64,000 bases of DNA from Puccinellia tenuiflora (lineage: Eukaryota > Streptophyta > Magnoliopsida > Poales > Poaceae). The notes beneath the pieces are model-generated. The model saw only the letters and a program-made list of their open reading frames with translations. It did no database searches and had not been told where the DNA came from. Location of the stretch: contig QRDG01000065.1 in NCBI GenBank assembly GCA_012064385.1, positions 851,376 to 915,375 of the forward strand, read 5' to 3'. This document shows, one piece after another, positions 46,827 through 59,000 of this stretch. Within the stretch, counting starts at the first letter, position 1. The number at the start of each line of letters is the position of its first letter. A program made the position numbers and the translations under genes.

Positions 46827-48077
46827 CTAGAAGGCAGCGGCCCTGTCCTTGACGACGACGTCCTCGACCTCCCGCCGCATGAGCTTCTCCTCCTGCTGCC
46901 TCCTGCAGAACACCACCCAGGCGTTCACCTCCAGCGCCACGCACCCGCCGATGAGCGTGGCGAGCGCCATGCAGTAGCCGAGCTTCCAGTAGGAGGCGCC
47001 CAGCCCCATGACCTCGAAGCCCTGGAAGACGTTCACCACCCCGATCACCACGCACCCGTACCCGACCAGGTGGTGGTACGACTTCCAGTACTTGCGGTAC
47101 CGGTTCGTCGTCTTGGGCCGGAAGAACACCGCCAGCGTCTGCAGGCTCCCCGCCGTCGCCGCCGCGATGCCCAGCCCGCGGTGGAGCTTGTACGTCACCC
47201 CGGGCGACGCCGCCCCCATCGCGATCCCCAGCGCGAACCCGGCCGCGCCCAACAAGTACCCGGCCGCCTGCGTCGCCGCGTGCGCGTAGAACCACGCCGC
47301 CGCCGGCCCCGCGCTGCAGGGCCGGAGGTACCGCGCCAGCGCCGCGCCAACCGGGAGGAGGAGGCCCCAGGAGAGCGCGTTCAGAGAGCCGTGCGCCCAC
47401 TGGAGCTTCGCGGAGGCGATGGGCGAGGACTCCGTGGCGGTGGTGAGGATGTCCACGGTCGCGTGCGACGCCAGGTCGGAGGCGTCGGTGGGGTGGATGG
47501 TCGGGGAGTAGCCCTGCACGTAGAGGCCACGGTTCCAGACGAAGTGCAGCGTGGTGCGGTTCGGGGAGAGGCGGATGGTGGCGGCGATGGTGACCGACGC
47601 GCCGTCGCGGACCGTGCGCGCCGGGGAGATGAGGGTGGCCGAGGAGGCGAGCAGCGGGATGTCGAGCGGGCGGGACACGAGGGGCTTGGCCTGGAGCTTC
47701 ACGTCCGGGTTGAGGACGAACGGGAGCGCGAGGAGCGCGCCCGTGGACGGGTCGGAGAAGGCGGCGATCACGCGCGCGCCGGCCATGGCCGGCGCGTCGT
47801 TGTTGACGCCCCAGGCCACCCAGCCAGAGGGCGAGATGAAGGAGCCCGTGAAGGCCGCGTCCAGCGTCGCGTTGCGCGCGTCGTAGGTCCACGCCAGCGT
47901 TGCGCCCTGCGTCGGCAGCGCGATGCACTTGTCGTACGCCTTGACCGGCGTCGACGTCGTGCACCGCCCGGGCGCCCCGGCCGCCGCCGCCACCTCGCCG
48001 CCCCACGACAAACCGACCAGCAGCAACACACCCAGCAACAGACGGCTGAGCTCCCCCGGCATCATCGATCGTGCCAT
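46827..48077 (-). CDS. Cytochrome b561 and DOMON domain protein (AIR12-like)
   Basis: A single open frame of 416 residues on the minus strand. A signal peptide covers about residues 1-33 (hydrophobic LLLGVLLLVGL, then GGEVAAAA). The DOMON domain follows (about 55-190, with SPSGWVAWGVNNDAPAMAGA), a fold that binds heme or sugar outside the cell. The cytochrome b561 core (about 225-392) has roughly five membrane helices and the expected heme histidines H229, H266, H299 and H335/H336 (WAHGSLNALSWG, WFYAHAATQ, YKLHRGLG, SYHHLVGY). Such proteins move electrons across the plasma membrane, often from ascorbate; some respond to auxin. The C-terminus is charged and cytosolic. The first ATG is used because it directly precedes the signal peptide. 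No introns or breaks. Confidence 0.93.
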   Translation of the reverse strand: MARSMMPGELSRLLLGVLLLVGLSWGGEVAAAAGAPGRCTTSTPVKAYDKCIALPTQGATLAWTYDARNATLDAAFTGSFISPSGWVAWGVNNDAPAMAGARVIAAFSDPSTGALLALPFVLNPDVKLQAKPLVSRPLDIPLLASSATLISPARTVRDGASVTIAATIRLSPNRTTLHFVWNRGLYVQGYSPTIHPTDASDLASHATVDILTTATESSPIASAKLQWAHGSLNALSWGLLLPVGAALARYLRPCSAGPAAAWFYAHAATQAAGYLLGAAGFALGIAMGAASPGVTYKLHRGLGIAAATAGSLQTLAVFFRPKTTNRYRKYWKSYHHLVGYGCVVIGVVNVFQGFEVMGLGASYWKLGYCMALATLIGGCVALEVNAWVVFCRRQQEEKLMRREVEDVVVKDRAAAF

Positions 48078-49490
48078 GTGTATCAGCTGCGTCCGTCGGT
48101 CGAACAGAGTGTGGTGGGAAGCTTGCTAGTTCTAGCTAACTAACAGAGCATGGTGGTTTTGTGTGCGCGCGTAAGTGGGGTTTTAGTGGGGCGTTTTGGA
48201 AGGTGAGAACGATGGATTGTGATGATGGCCGTGAACGGGTGTTTCCGTTTGTTGGCTGTGTTTTTCGGTTTCGTTGAATGATGGGTTCTTGGCTTCGAAG
48301 GCAAGGGAAAACAAGTCTGGAATATCCTGCAGCGATCTGTGCGGTGCCCAACTTTGGCCCCTTCTTGCACTTCGAATTAGATAACTGTGGTGGTAGGTGT
48401 AAAAGGCAGTGAACTGTATACTAGTTAATCAAATTCAAGCTCCACATTCAGAATTTGAGATACACACGCGTGTTAATTAGTACTGTAGTACGTATACTTG
48501 CATACTAACACTGTACGAGCCAGCTTAACTGAAAAATTATTGGAGAGTGAGAGGGGTATATGCCCCAAAGCTGAGTGACTAAATTAATAAGCGGTGCTAC
48601 TCACTAGGTTAGGTGTGGCTTGATCCCAGGAGAAGAGAAGAGTGGACAGACTGATTGCTAGTGGGAGATTTGGTGGCTGCACCTGCAATCGGGAAGCCGC
48701 TCGATCGCTCACACTCACGTACGTGGTGATCACTGTGATACGATGTATTCGATCGGCTTGGAAATGTTTGCTTTGCAAAACTTTACCCGGTGCGCCGTTG
48801 TAGCTATGATTATGATTATGATTATGATGATAATGGTCCTAACCAGCCAGCATGCTCGTTATTGGCTTTGAAGGCACGGCTCCGAACGAGGATCGTGTGA
48901 TTCTGGTTGGGAAAGCGGCGAGACAGGTAGATGATCGGAGAAAGTGGCATGGGCGCATGCCATATCTATGCAGGCAGGCATGCAAAGCAAGTGAACTACG
49001 TATATCATTAAGAAGATGAATTAGTGTCTACCTCCAGCTCAAAAAAGGATTAGTCTTTACCGAAAAGAAGAAGAAGGATTAGTGGAATGCCAGTGTGAGC
49101 GTGTCACATATATAGGCCGGCGTGATTAATTTTGTCTAGTACGCCGTATGAAAAGCATGTGTCGGCAGGAGGCTCATATGATACCCAGGATGATTTCATC
49201 TGTAACTGATTTTGCTGTTAACAACAGATCAAGTTGTATGGTTTTCGCCGGTTTTTCTTAATTAACCGTGTGTTGTATGGTTTTTGGGTACGGTTCCCCT
49301 ATTAACTAGATCAACTCTATTTCTTTTTAAATGCAATGCGAGAGCTCCCTACCCTCTGACAAGGTTTCGTAAAAGAAAAACTGGATCAAGTTAAAAAGAA
49401 ATTCCTGATTTCATTATTGAAATAGAAAAACAAACAAAGTACCAACTGCAAGACCCAAGCTTACTAAATTCGCTACACGTACGCCCATAG
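48078..49490. other. Upstream region of the AIR12-like gene
   Basis: The proximal 300 bp is probably promoter and leader; no clear TATA box could be fixed. A short (ATGATT)n microsatellite lies at about 48805-48836. No genes or element ends recognised. Confidence 0.5.
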
Positions 49491-49671
49491 GCGTTCGGGG
49501 TATGCTTGTACGAGAGCCATATGATTTTTCTATTCTTTCCCTTGGTTCATATGTCTGACAGCAAAAGAAACATGGACATACAGGAGCTAGCTTGCATTCT
49601 CCACGTCGGCTTCATACCATATCATGGTCAGCAAGTCGGCACCATTTCTGCCAAGGCCCCGGCAGTTACAC

Positions 49672-49990
49672 TCTACGGTATCAGTTTCCTCTAACATCAC
49701 AGTATATTTAATTACCATCAATCTCTTCTGAACCTTTGTTGCCACAGTGGTGGCTTCCTGCTAGCTACTGCTGCTAATAAAACTGGCTAATAGGTGGACT
49801 TGCCATATCTCCTTTTATATAGAGGTTCGTCCACATTTCCTCAAGGCTAATCTATCTATTTCTTTCACCTCCCCCCGTGTCAACACGCATGAGCAACCAA
49901 TAGCTTTTGTAGTCATGCAGTAGCTATGCTTGCAACACAAACAACGACAACACCATATATGTGTGAAATTCGCACTGCGATTCCGCCATG
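49672..49990 (+). repeat. Promoter-like module, copy A
   Basis: Shares with 51952-52262 the landmarks ACGGTATCAGTTTCCTC, GTGGTGGCTTCCTGCTA, ACTGGCTAATAGGTG, CCACATTTCCTCAAGGCTA and GCATGAGCAACCAA. A TATA-like TTTTATATAGAGG lies near 49813. No coding follows. Confidence 0.8.
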
Positions 49991-50143
49991 TGGAGACACA
50001 GGCATGAATGCGGATGGTGGGCTGACATGACGGAACGCGCGGTGCATTTCCTTTAAAAAATCTGGCCCTTTTAGAAAAATGCACGTTTCATCGTTCCTAG
50101 TTCGACCACCTGTCGCAGAATCCCCATGTCTTTCAAAAAAAAA

Positions 50144-51681
50144 AGTTAGAGTATATTACGTTTAGGATTCAAAGAGTTGTAATGCTAGTCTATCTCTCCT
50201 AGTTCACTTAACCACTAAGTCTTCTCTACTATATAAACAGCCCCAAGGGCTCACAATGTAACCACCAATTATCAATAGAATTCCGCAATCTTACATGGTA
50301 TCAGAGCGGTTCGCTCCTCGGCCTAGGGTTTAGCCACAAATCGCTTCCGCCGCGCCGCCTCCGGCGAGATCTCCATGATCGCCGGGGGCATCGCATCTCA
50401 TAGCTAGTTTTCTTTCAATTCCAATAATTAGTCCATAGTTTTAGCCAATTTTCGTTGTTCCATTAGATCTATTTTTCTTTAGCCACCAAAATCCATCTAG
50501 CCCCGGTGCAAAATTCCAGAAGATCGATCTACTCCGGCGCCACGATCTGCCTCAAGCCTCGCCCAGCCGGAAACACGCTCGATCCCTATCAGCTGAGCTG
50601 CGCACGCACCACTACCCCACGGGTGGTCATCATGCGCTAAGTTTGCTTGGCTCATGTTGCATACGTGCATGTGCAGATGGGAATCAAGCTCTACTTCATG
50701 CATATGCACGAGTCTACATCACCATGTCATCACCAACGATACACAAGCCTTCAACTTTGATCTGCGGCACCACGTCCTCGCCGTCAACATAGGGCGCACC
50801 TCCATCGCCCGTGGGCATCATCGCCGACAACATCTACATCTACATCACCGCATCGTCGCCGCCACCACCGATCGTGGACATCGTCAACGCCAAACAAAAT
50901 CTTCTTCTTCTTCACCAGCGACGCCGCACTGATTACAAGCGGAAAACAGGGGTTTAATTCCAGAAATCAACCACCGCAACAATTCAATCTCCATCAACAA
51001 CTACATCGTCTTCGTCCACCACGACCTCGCCGCCAGAGTTGCAGTCTATTTTTATTTTTACTTTAACAATTTTCTTCTTGCAACTATTTCGTCTACTCCG
51101 GCGTCAACGGCGGACAACTTCTACGCACCGACCGGTCACGGAGAATTTCTTTGCTGATCCCTCCAACTCTGGCTCGCATGGTTCATGGTGGTCCCTATCT
51201 TCGCACGTCCGGTCTTGGCAACACCGACGCGTGCCTTCGTCCCCGGCGCGCTCCCGAGTCCGGCAAGCTTGGCAAGGCGTGTCGCCTACCTCGACTACTC
51301 TGACTCCAACTACTTCATCGACTACATTACTACGGCGAATTTCTCCAAGGACCAACGGCACCATCGACCACGACTACAGCGCCCACACCCTCGGCTACAT
51401 CGACATCAGCATCAAGGGCTATCACCTCGGCTCCCTCTACTTCGGATTATGCTCCAGTCAGACCGTCCGCGACGCTCCTGCTGTTCGCGTCACTACCGAT
51501 CCGACTGCGCGGGGGGGGGGGGGGGGGGGGTGTTAGAGTATATTATGTTTAGGGTTTAAAGAGTTGTAATCCTATTTTATCTCTCCTAGTTCCCTTAACC
51601 CCCAAGTCTTCTCTACTATATAAACAGCCCAAGGGCTCACAATGTAACCACCAATTATCAATAGAATTCCGCAATCTTACA
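50144..51681 (+). mobile_element. Small non-autonomous LTR retrotransposon (TRIM-like/Copia-type)
   Basis: LTRs of 152 bp (50144-50295) and 151 bp (51531-51681) start (T/A)GTTAGAGTATATTA and end GCAATCTTACA, each with a TATA-like CTACTATATAAACAG. A Met-tRNA primer-binding site TGGTATCAGAGCG follows the 5' LTR (50296-50308), and a 20-base G tract (51511-51530) sits where the polypurine tract should be. The 1.2-kb interior has no gag or pol and contains GACTACTCTGACTCCAACTAC-like repeats. The first base of the 5' LTR is A instead of T, and the flanking 5-bp sites do not match. Confidence 0.85.
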
Positions 51682-51951
51682 GAGAAGAAGAAAGAAGACA
51701 AAGTCTCAACCTCTCAAAAAAGAAGAGAGGAGAGCAGCAACAACAACACCACACCCGACTACTAGAAGGATAGGGGAGGGGACAACAAGGAGAGAACATG
51801 AGAAGGACAGATCCTGCTAACAAAGAGCCTGTCGACCTAGCCAACACGAAGGAGGGCATCCGCTTCATCAACATTGCCTTCTCACTCAGTCACTCGCCAT
51901 CTTATCATCAGCAAGTCAACTCTACCAACCAGAGACTTTCCTTGTGTAGAC
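51682..51951 (+). other. Spacer between LTR element and module B
   Basis: Purine-rich sequence and a short ORF starting at 51798 (MRRTDPANKEPVDLANTKEG) of 85 codons with no recognised match. Part of it (from about 51905) may belong to the repeated module. Confidence 0.35.
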
Positions 51952-52262
51952 ACTACGGTATCAGTTTCCTCCAACATCTTACTATATTTTGTTCCCATCA
52001 ATCTTTTCTGAACCAATATTTCCACAATGGTGGCTTCCTGCTATACCGCTGCTAGCTACGCTAATAGAACTGGCTAATAGGTGAACTTGCCATGTCTCTT
52101 TTTATATACCGGTTCATCCACATTTCCTCAAGGCTATACTATCCAATTTCCTTCACCTCCCCGTGTCAATATGCATGAGCAACCAACAGTTTTTGTAGTC
52201 ATGCAGTAACTATGGATGCAACACAAACAGGGAGGGCACTATATTTGCGTGAAATTTGCATT
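51952..52262 (+). repeat. Promoter-like module, copy B
   Basis: Second copy of the module at 49672-49990, with TATA-like TTTTATATACCGG near 52097. Differences are scattered through its length. Confidence 0.8.
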
Positions 52263-53400
52263 GCCTCAGAATTCCGCATTGGAGGGGTTTATCTTTTTTT
52301 TCTCTTATTGCATAAGTAACACATAGCTAACTTGCTTTCATAGTCACAAAACCCATCTCCACTTTGAATTGGCCTACTGAGTGACGAGTGAATTGTTTTA
52401 GTCGGGGTAAATCAGTTGATGCCATGGCCTACTTTTCCGTCGACTGCAATGGAGGAGCCCCAGAAATGAAGGCGACACGGCTCCGACGAGAATTGAGTGA
52501 GTCTAGCTAGAGATCACTCGTAGTAGAACATGCTCTCTTCCATATTTACATACTATAAAAATCAATGTGTTCTTTCTAAGGCTAGAGAGATATTAGCTAA
52601 AACATGCTAAGTGGACACACAGACTGGCCCGTTATGAGTGGCAACGAGTAAGTTGTCATTTGCGATTCTCATCAATATGCGTGTCACAATCTTAGACTTG
52701 GATCCCTCGTATGATATGTAGTTTCCGTAATACCCCTCGAACGAACCGTTGTTGCATGGATATTGCCCAGCTGCTCGAGTCTCCGCTAGATGTGTATTCA
52801 GGTGCTCCAGAGTAGCCCTCCCACCATGATGTAGTTTTCTTATAAGTTGGCTTAGTTTTGTATCTGAGAGGTGTTGTGGTGTGTTGCACAATACAACTAC
52901 TCTCTGCATGGCGGAGCTTTTTGTAACGACTCGTTAAGTCAATATAAATTGATATCTCACTTTACTATTCTGCAGGCTTGCACGGTGCACCTATACAATG
53001 ACTAGCATAACGCTCTTGATTTATAGTTTTATACCCATCCCAGTGCACACCCCAAAACTATTTAGGGGTTCAAAGGAACTGAAAATCACATGAATTTAAA
53101 AAAAAAGTATGAATAAAATGTATGACAAATGGAATACTATTCGAAAACGCAGGAATCAGTAATAGATATGATTACACCACCGGCATCAATTTTTTAATGG
53201 AGATTGAGTATATATCATAGTTTTCATAAACATATAACAAAGATTCCAATTCAAACATGTTGCTAGAAATCATACGAGATTGTCGCGTAGGAAAATGACC
53301 CTTAGTAATTTTGGAGGATTAATTTCTTCCAACGAAATGGACTCCATAGGTAAGCTAGTGTGCATTGTCCAGCCATTCCATAATCAACAAATCAGGAATC
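52263..53400. other. Intergenic DNA with one unrecognised minus-strand frame
   Basis: A 100-codon minus-strand frame (52607-52909) begins MQRVVVLCNTPQHLSDTKLS and ends VATHNGPVCVST then TAG. No family is recognised. The rest is AT-rich spacer. Confidence 0.35.
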
Positions 53401-53824
53401 CAGACTATTTTTCAGTGTTTTCTACCAACAACACACGACACTATCAGTTTCCTCTAAGATCACATTGTTCTTTGCAGCACTACAGGAACGGCTGGCTATG
53501 TCGACGGCTTTTTGCCGTCGGCATAGCTTGTGCCGACGGTGGCCGTCGGCGTATTGCCCCGTAGGCATAGAGCCTTTTGCCGTCGGTATAGAGCAAGGCC
53601 GTCGGCGTAGATTCCGTCGGCATTTTATTTTTCAAAATTATTTTTTCCAATTTTTTTTAAAAAAATATAAAATAAAATTTTTTCAACTTTTTTTTTCTAA
53701 TTATTTCTTCCAACTTTTTTTTCAAATTTCGAAATTTCCAACTTTTTTTTCAAATTTCCCACTTAGCCACACACTTAATCTCAGGTCAAAGTATTTACCT
53801 TAGTCAAACTTCCCGTTCGGTGAC

Positions 53825-56243
53825 TGAAAGTGCATGGTTGCCCCCATGCATAGTTTTGGTAATTAATGACAATCTCTATGGACTAATATTTGCATTGAGC
53901 TATATTTGTAGGTGTCCATTAGCTTGCTTGTCTCCATTTGTTGGAGTCAAGATTGGAGTCAAGGTTTAGGGAAGAAGATCATTTGTTGATCAAGGCCAAG
54001 GTGTTTGTCATCAAGACAAAGGCCAAGTGAAGATATGCCGAAGAGGTGCTTCTCCCATCTTGGTGTATGGGGGAGCCACATGTGAATCTTCACCAAGCAA
54101 AGCGCAATCAAGAAGATGGTTCGTCTTGAGGAGATGAAGATCGTCTCCATCGACCTCAAGTGGATTAATGCGCAAGGCAAAGGTATGATCTTGATAGGGT
54201 TTCTATTTTACCGGTCTCATATTGTTTAGTGAGAGATCGGGTTATAGGATAGATAGCCGTACTATCAAGAGGAGCTCTCGACCGAATATCGTGATCGTAT
54301 CATCGTAGAGAGCGCAAACCTTTGCCTCCATGCAATCATCTCTATTGGTTCTTATTTGCCTCTTATCATGGTGTGATCTTGGTGCTTGTCGTGCTCGTCA
54401 TGACAAAGCTAATTTCACCGAAAACGGTTTGCTTATGCGTCTTCTTTTTGCGGTTTCGGTATTAGAGATTTTGCCGGTTCATCCGTGCGGAAGATTTATC
54501 TCTTCCATTTCTTTGCAAAATCTCCATTGCTTGTTTTCCATCTCCAAGGGTAGCTTTTGTCGTCCTCTTTCCAAAAAAATTGGTTTCACTTCTTTCGGAC
54601 GTCAATTGCAAAAGATACGGCTTTTTCGGTTTGCGAAAATGAGCTTTTAACTTTCCCCATTTGCTTTTATAATATCATGATGGACAATGATGTTTCTCTG
54701 CATGATCTTGTAGAGCTTTTTGTTGCGAGTCTAACAAGCCCAAGATCATCGAAAACGGAGTCCGGATGCAAAAGATATGCCCGTTTTCATATTGCAATTT
54801 CTGTTGTTTTCTGTGGGGCGGAAATTCCGGCCTTCCGGCCCCCGGAAGTTCCGTCCGTTGCACCGGAATATCCGGCCCATATTTTCATCTGAGCTTTTTT
54901 GGCTAAGTCTTTTTGGTTTTTCTCTCTGGAGGGGGACCGGAATTTTGCCTCGGAAGTTTCCTCGGAAATTTCTGGGGGTCCGGAATTTCCGGTCTTTGGT
55001 CCGGAATATCCGGCCCAAGGAAAATTTGGCTAAGTCTTTTTTGCGTTTTCTCTCGGGTGGGGGTCCGGAACTTTGCACCGGAGGTTTGCTCCAGAAATTT
55101 CCGGGGCATCGGAAATTCCGGTGTAAGCCCCGGAATATCCGGCCCCCGGCCGGAAGTTCCGGCCCCTTTAACCCGGAATTTCCGGCCCCTCGTTTTCCAA
55201 CGGCTAGTTTTTGGGGGAGGCTATAAATAGCCCCCTTCTTCCCCCAAGTGCTGTTTGATCACTCTTTGCTCAGCTCTCTTTCTCTCTCCTCCATTTTTGC
55301 AAACTTGTGAGTTTGATTCCTCTCAATCCCTCCAATGATTCTTGCCCAAATTTAGGGATTCAAGAGAGCAGATCTAGATTTACCATTCCACCAATCAAAA
55401 TCTCCTCTAAGTGAGGGAAACTTGTGGATCTAGATTTTGGGGTTGCTTTGTGTTCATCCCCTTTGTTCTCTTATTCCCCCCAAAGCATTTGTTGCTTGGT
55501 TGGAATTTGAGAGTGAAGGATTTTGACCACTTTGTGTGTTCTTGCCTCTTGCATTTGTTGCATCGGGTTGCTTTCCCTACGGTGATACGTGAGGATCGAC
55601 GTTGAGAAGCTTGTTACTCTTGGATGCATTGTGTTCCCAAGAGTTTTGTGCCTCTTGGGTGCATTGTGTACCCTAGACGGTGGTGGTGCCGTGAAGACTT
55701 TGACTTGTGAAGCTTCGGCAAGGTTTGGGAGCCCCCAATTGAGTTGTGGGTGTGTGCCCCAAGAAGAGTTGTAAAGGGCTCTGGAATCCGCCTCGAAGGA
55801 TTCCGATAGTGGAAGGTGAACCAATCCCTTAGGTGAGGTTCATCGGATAATAGGGTGAGGCCTTTGTGGCATCTTGAGTAGGCCTCTTGTGGCGAGCTCA
55901 CACCCCTCCAACGAGACGTACTCCCTTAACAAGGAGGAACTCGGGAATACATCCTCGTCTCCGCGTGCCTCGGTTATTTCTATACCCGAGCTTTACTTGT
56001 GCAATTTACATTGTGATAGCTTTCGTGCTTGAAGTTATATATCTTGCTATCTCTTGTGACTTAAATTGCTTAGCATAAGTTATTGGTGCACATAGGTGAG
56101 CCTAGTAATTAGGTTGTTGGCTTGTTAATTGAAACATATAGTTTTATTCCGCAATTATCAAGCCCGTAATTAGAAAAAGTTTTAATCGCCTATTCACCCC
56201 CCCCCCCCTCTAGGCGACATCCGGGACATCGTTTGTTCTTTCA
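53825..56243 (+). mobile_element. Solo LTR nested in the CACTA
   Basis: Starts TGAAAGTGCATGG and ends CGTTTGTTCTTTCA. Flanking 5-bp sites are GTGAC (53820-53824) and GTCAC (56244-56248), one mismatch. A TATA-like GGCTATAAATAGCC at about 55218-55231 and a CT-rich leader suggest + orientation. The 3' part CTCTAGGCGACATCC before the end is an LTR signature I remember from Triticeae. No interior or second LTR remains. Confidence 0.8.
54815..55195 (+). repeat. Cluster of GGAAnnTTCC-type palindromes
   Basis: More than a dozen copies of CCGGAATATCCGG, CCGGAATTTCCGG and CCGGAAGTTCCGG variants within 380 bp, upstream of the TATA-like box of the solo LTR. Confidence 0.85.
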
Positions 56244-56497
56244 GTCACCCATCCTCAGATTGCTCCAGCCCAAGCACGCTTAACTTTTGAGTTCTTCCAA
56301 ATTAGCTTCCAGATGAGATATTAGAACTTACTGATATTAGTATCCTATCAACCATATTAACCCATGGGGCATGATGTTACACTTTTTATTGTTTAAATTT
56401 TGAAAATTTATTTGAATAAGTAACAATGATTATGTAATAATATTTTTTGAATAAATAACAATAAATTTTATTTTACTTTATTTTCTCCTTTTTACTT

Positions 56498-56803
56498 AAT
56501 ATGGAATAATTAATATCTTTAAATCCGTTAATCGAAATTTAACAAATAAAATGTCCAAATCGATTAGGAAAATGAGAGAAATCCAAATATGACATACATA
56601 TCATCTTTTTCATCATGTATATGACTTTTTGCAACATATTTTTGGTACTTGCTTAATAAAAAAAGTCACTTTGACACTTAAAAAATGAAAAATGATATTT
56701 ATAAACGTAATTTGAAAAAAATTAGTTCTGCAACATTTTTTGTCATACCAAGACACACCTATGTGTCAAATATGGACACATTATCACAAACTATGGCACG
56801 AGG
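56498..56803 (+). repeat. Inverted repeat, left arm
   Basis: Matches the reverse complement of about 59001-59310 with minor changes; for example GAGAAATCCAAATATGACAT and TCTTTTTCATCATGTATATG occur here and inverted there. Confidence 0.85.
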
Positions 56804-58987
56804 ATGATCATATCTACGTCATTTGACTCGAAACTTATACATGTTTATATATGATTGACCTTTTTGTGAAGAAGTTTTTTGATAACTTTGTCAAAACTCA
56901 GGTTTATCATTTTTCCTAGCATCTAGTACACATAAAAGGAGTCCATGCCAAAGGATTTAATTTATTGAGTATTTTTTCACTTTCTTTTATTTTGTTCAAA
57001 AAATGGTCAAAATGGTCGTCGTGCCTGTTCATCCAAAGGGGTCTTATTTTTGAAAACTATCGATGGTTCTGTAATATAACCACTACTGGTGTATCTTAAA
57101 ATGATTTTTGAAAAATTTCCAGAGCAAACTATCACACACTTGTAGTTCAAAATTGAATTAATTTCGAAAAATAGGCATAAAGTCATTTAAATAGGCGAAA
57201 TGAGGTAAAAACCGAGAAAATTACTAATATTTCTGGATTATTGATAAAATATGGCCTACTTTGTGTGAAAATTGTATATGTGCCATTTTGCACCATATTT
57301 GTCGTACTTGCTTCACAAAAAATGTCATTATTAACAATTAAAAAAATGAAAAATGATATTTATAAACGTAATTTGAAAAAAATTAGTTCTGCAGCATTGT
57401 TTGTCATACCAAGACACACCTATGTGTCAAATATGGACACATTATCACAAACTATGGCACGAGGATGATCATATGTACGTCATTTGACTCGAAACTTATA
57501 CTTGTTTATAAATGATTGACCTTTTTGTGAAGAAGTTTTTTGTTAACTTTGTCAAAACTCAGGTTTATCATTTTTCCTAGCAACTAGTATACATAAAAGG
57601 AGTCCATGCCAAAGGATTTAATTTATTGAGTATTTTTTCACTTTCTTTTATTTTGTTCAAAAAATGGTCAAAATGGTCGTCATGCCTATTCATCCAAAGG
57701 GGTCTCATTTTTGAAAACTATCGATGGTTCTGTGATATAACCACTACTGGTGTATCTTAAAATGATTTTTGTAAAATTTTCAGAGCAAACTATCACACAC
57801 TTGTAGTTCAAAATTGAATTACTTTCGAAAAATAGGTATAAAGTCATTTAAATAGGCGAAATGAGGTAGAAACCGAGAAAATTCCTAATATTTCTGGATT
57901 ATCGATAAAATATGGCCTACTTTGTGTGAAAATTGTATATGTGCCATTTTGCACCATATTTGTCGTACTTGCTTCACAAAAAATGTCATTTTTGACAATT
58001 AAAAATGAAAAATGATATTTATAAACGTAATTTGAAAACAATTAGTTCTGCAACATTGTTTATCATACCAAGACACACCTATGTGTCAAATATGGACACA
58101 TTATCACAAACTATGGTACGAGGATGAACATATCTACGTCATTTGACTCGAAACTTATACTTGTTTATAGATGATTGACCTTTTTGTGAAAAAGTTTTTT
58201 GGTAACTTTGTCAAAACTCAGGTTTATCATTTTTTCTAGCAACTAGTACACATAAAAGGTGTCCATGCCAAAGGATTTAATTTATTGAGTATTTTTTCAC
58301 TTTCTTTTATTTTGTTCAAAAAATGGTCAAAATGGTCGTCGTGCCTGTTCATCCAAAGGGGTCTCAATTTTGAAAACTATCGATGGTTCTGTGATATAAC
58401 CACTACTGGTGTATCTTAAAATGATTTTTGTAAAATTTTCGGAGCAAACTATAACACACTTGTAGTTCAAAATTAAATTACTTTCGAAAAATAGGCATAA
58501 AGTCATTTAAATAGGCGAAATGAGGTAGAAACCGAGAAAATTACTAATATTTCTGGATTATCGATAAAATATGACCTACTTTGTGTGAAAATTGTATATG
58601 TGCCATTTTACACCATATTTGTCGTACCTGCTTCATAAAAAATGTCATTTTTGACAATTAAAAAAATGAAAAATGATATTTATAAACGTAATTTGAAAAA
58701 AAAATAGTTCTGCAACATTGTTTGTCATACCAAGACACACCTATGTGTCAAATATGGACACATTATCACAAACTATGGCACGAGGATGATCATATCTACG
58801 TCATTTGACTCGAAACTTATACTTGTTTATAGATGATTGACCTTTTTATGAAAAAGTTTTTTGGTATCTTTGACAAAACTCAGATTTATCATTTTTTCTA
58901 GCAACTAGTATATATAAAAGGTGTCCATGCCAAAGGATTTCACTTTTTGATTATTTTTCCACTTTCTATTATTTTTTAGAAAAAAAT
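56682..58987 (+). repeat. Tandem array, three and a half units of about 660 bp
   Basis: Units begin near 56682, 57342, 58003 and 58664 (the last truncated). Each contains GAAAAATGATATTTATAAACG, ATGTGTCAAATATGGACAC and AGGTTTATCATTTTT-type sequence (first bases variable). Copies differ by few substitutions and no coding is kept. Confidence 0.9.
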
Positions 58988-59000
58988 GGTCAAAATGGAC

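Noticed and set aside
47070..48143. 357-codon plus-strand frame
   Set aside because: It is antisense to the AIR12-like gene, whose protein has clear domains; the Arg-rich product is a shadow.
53819..56249. GGTGACTGAAAG/CTTTCAGTCACC read as a 12-bp terminal inverted repeat of a DNA transposon
   Set aside because: The outer five bases are better explained as a target duplication GTCAC with one change, around an LTR with TGAAAG...CTTTCA ends.
56682..58987. CRISPR-like or centromeric satellite array
   Set aside because: Only three and a half units of about 660 bp with no short spacers, inside a CACTA; neither class fits.
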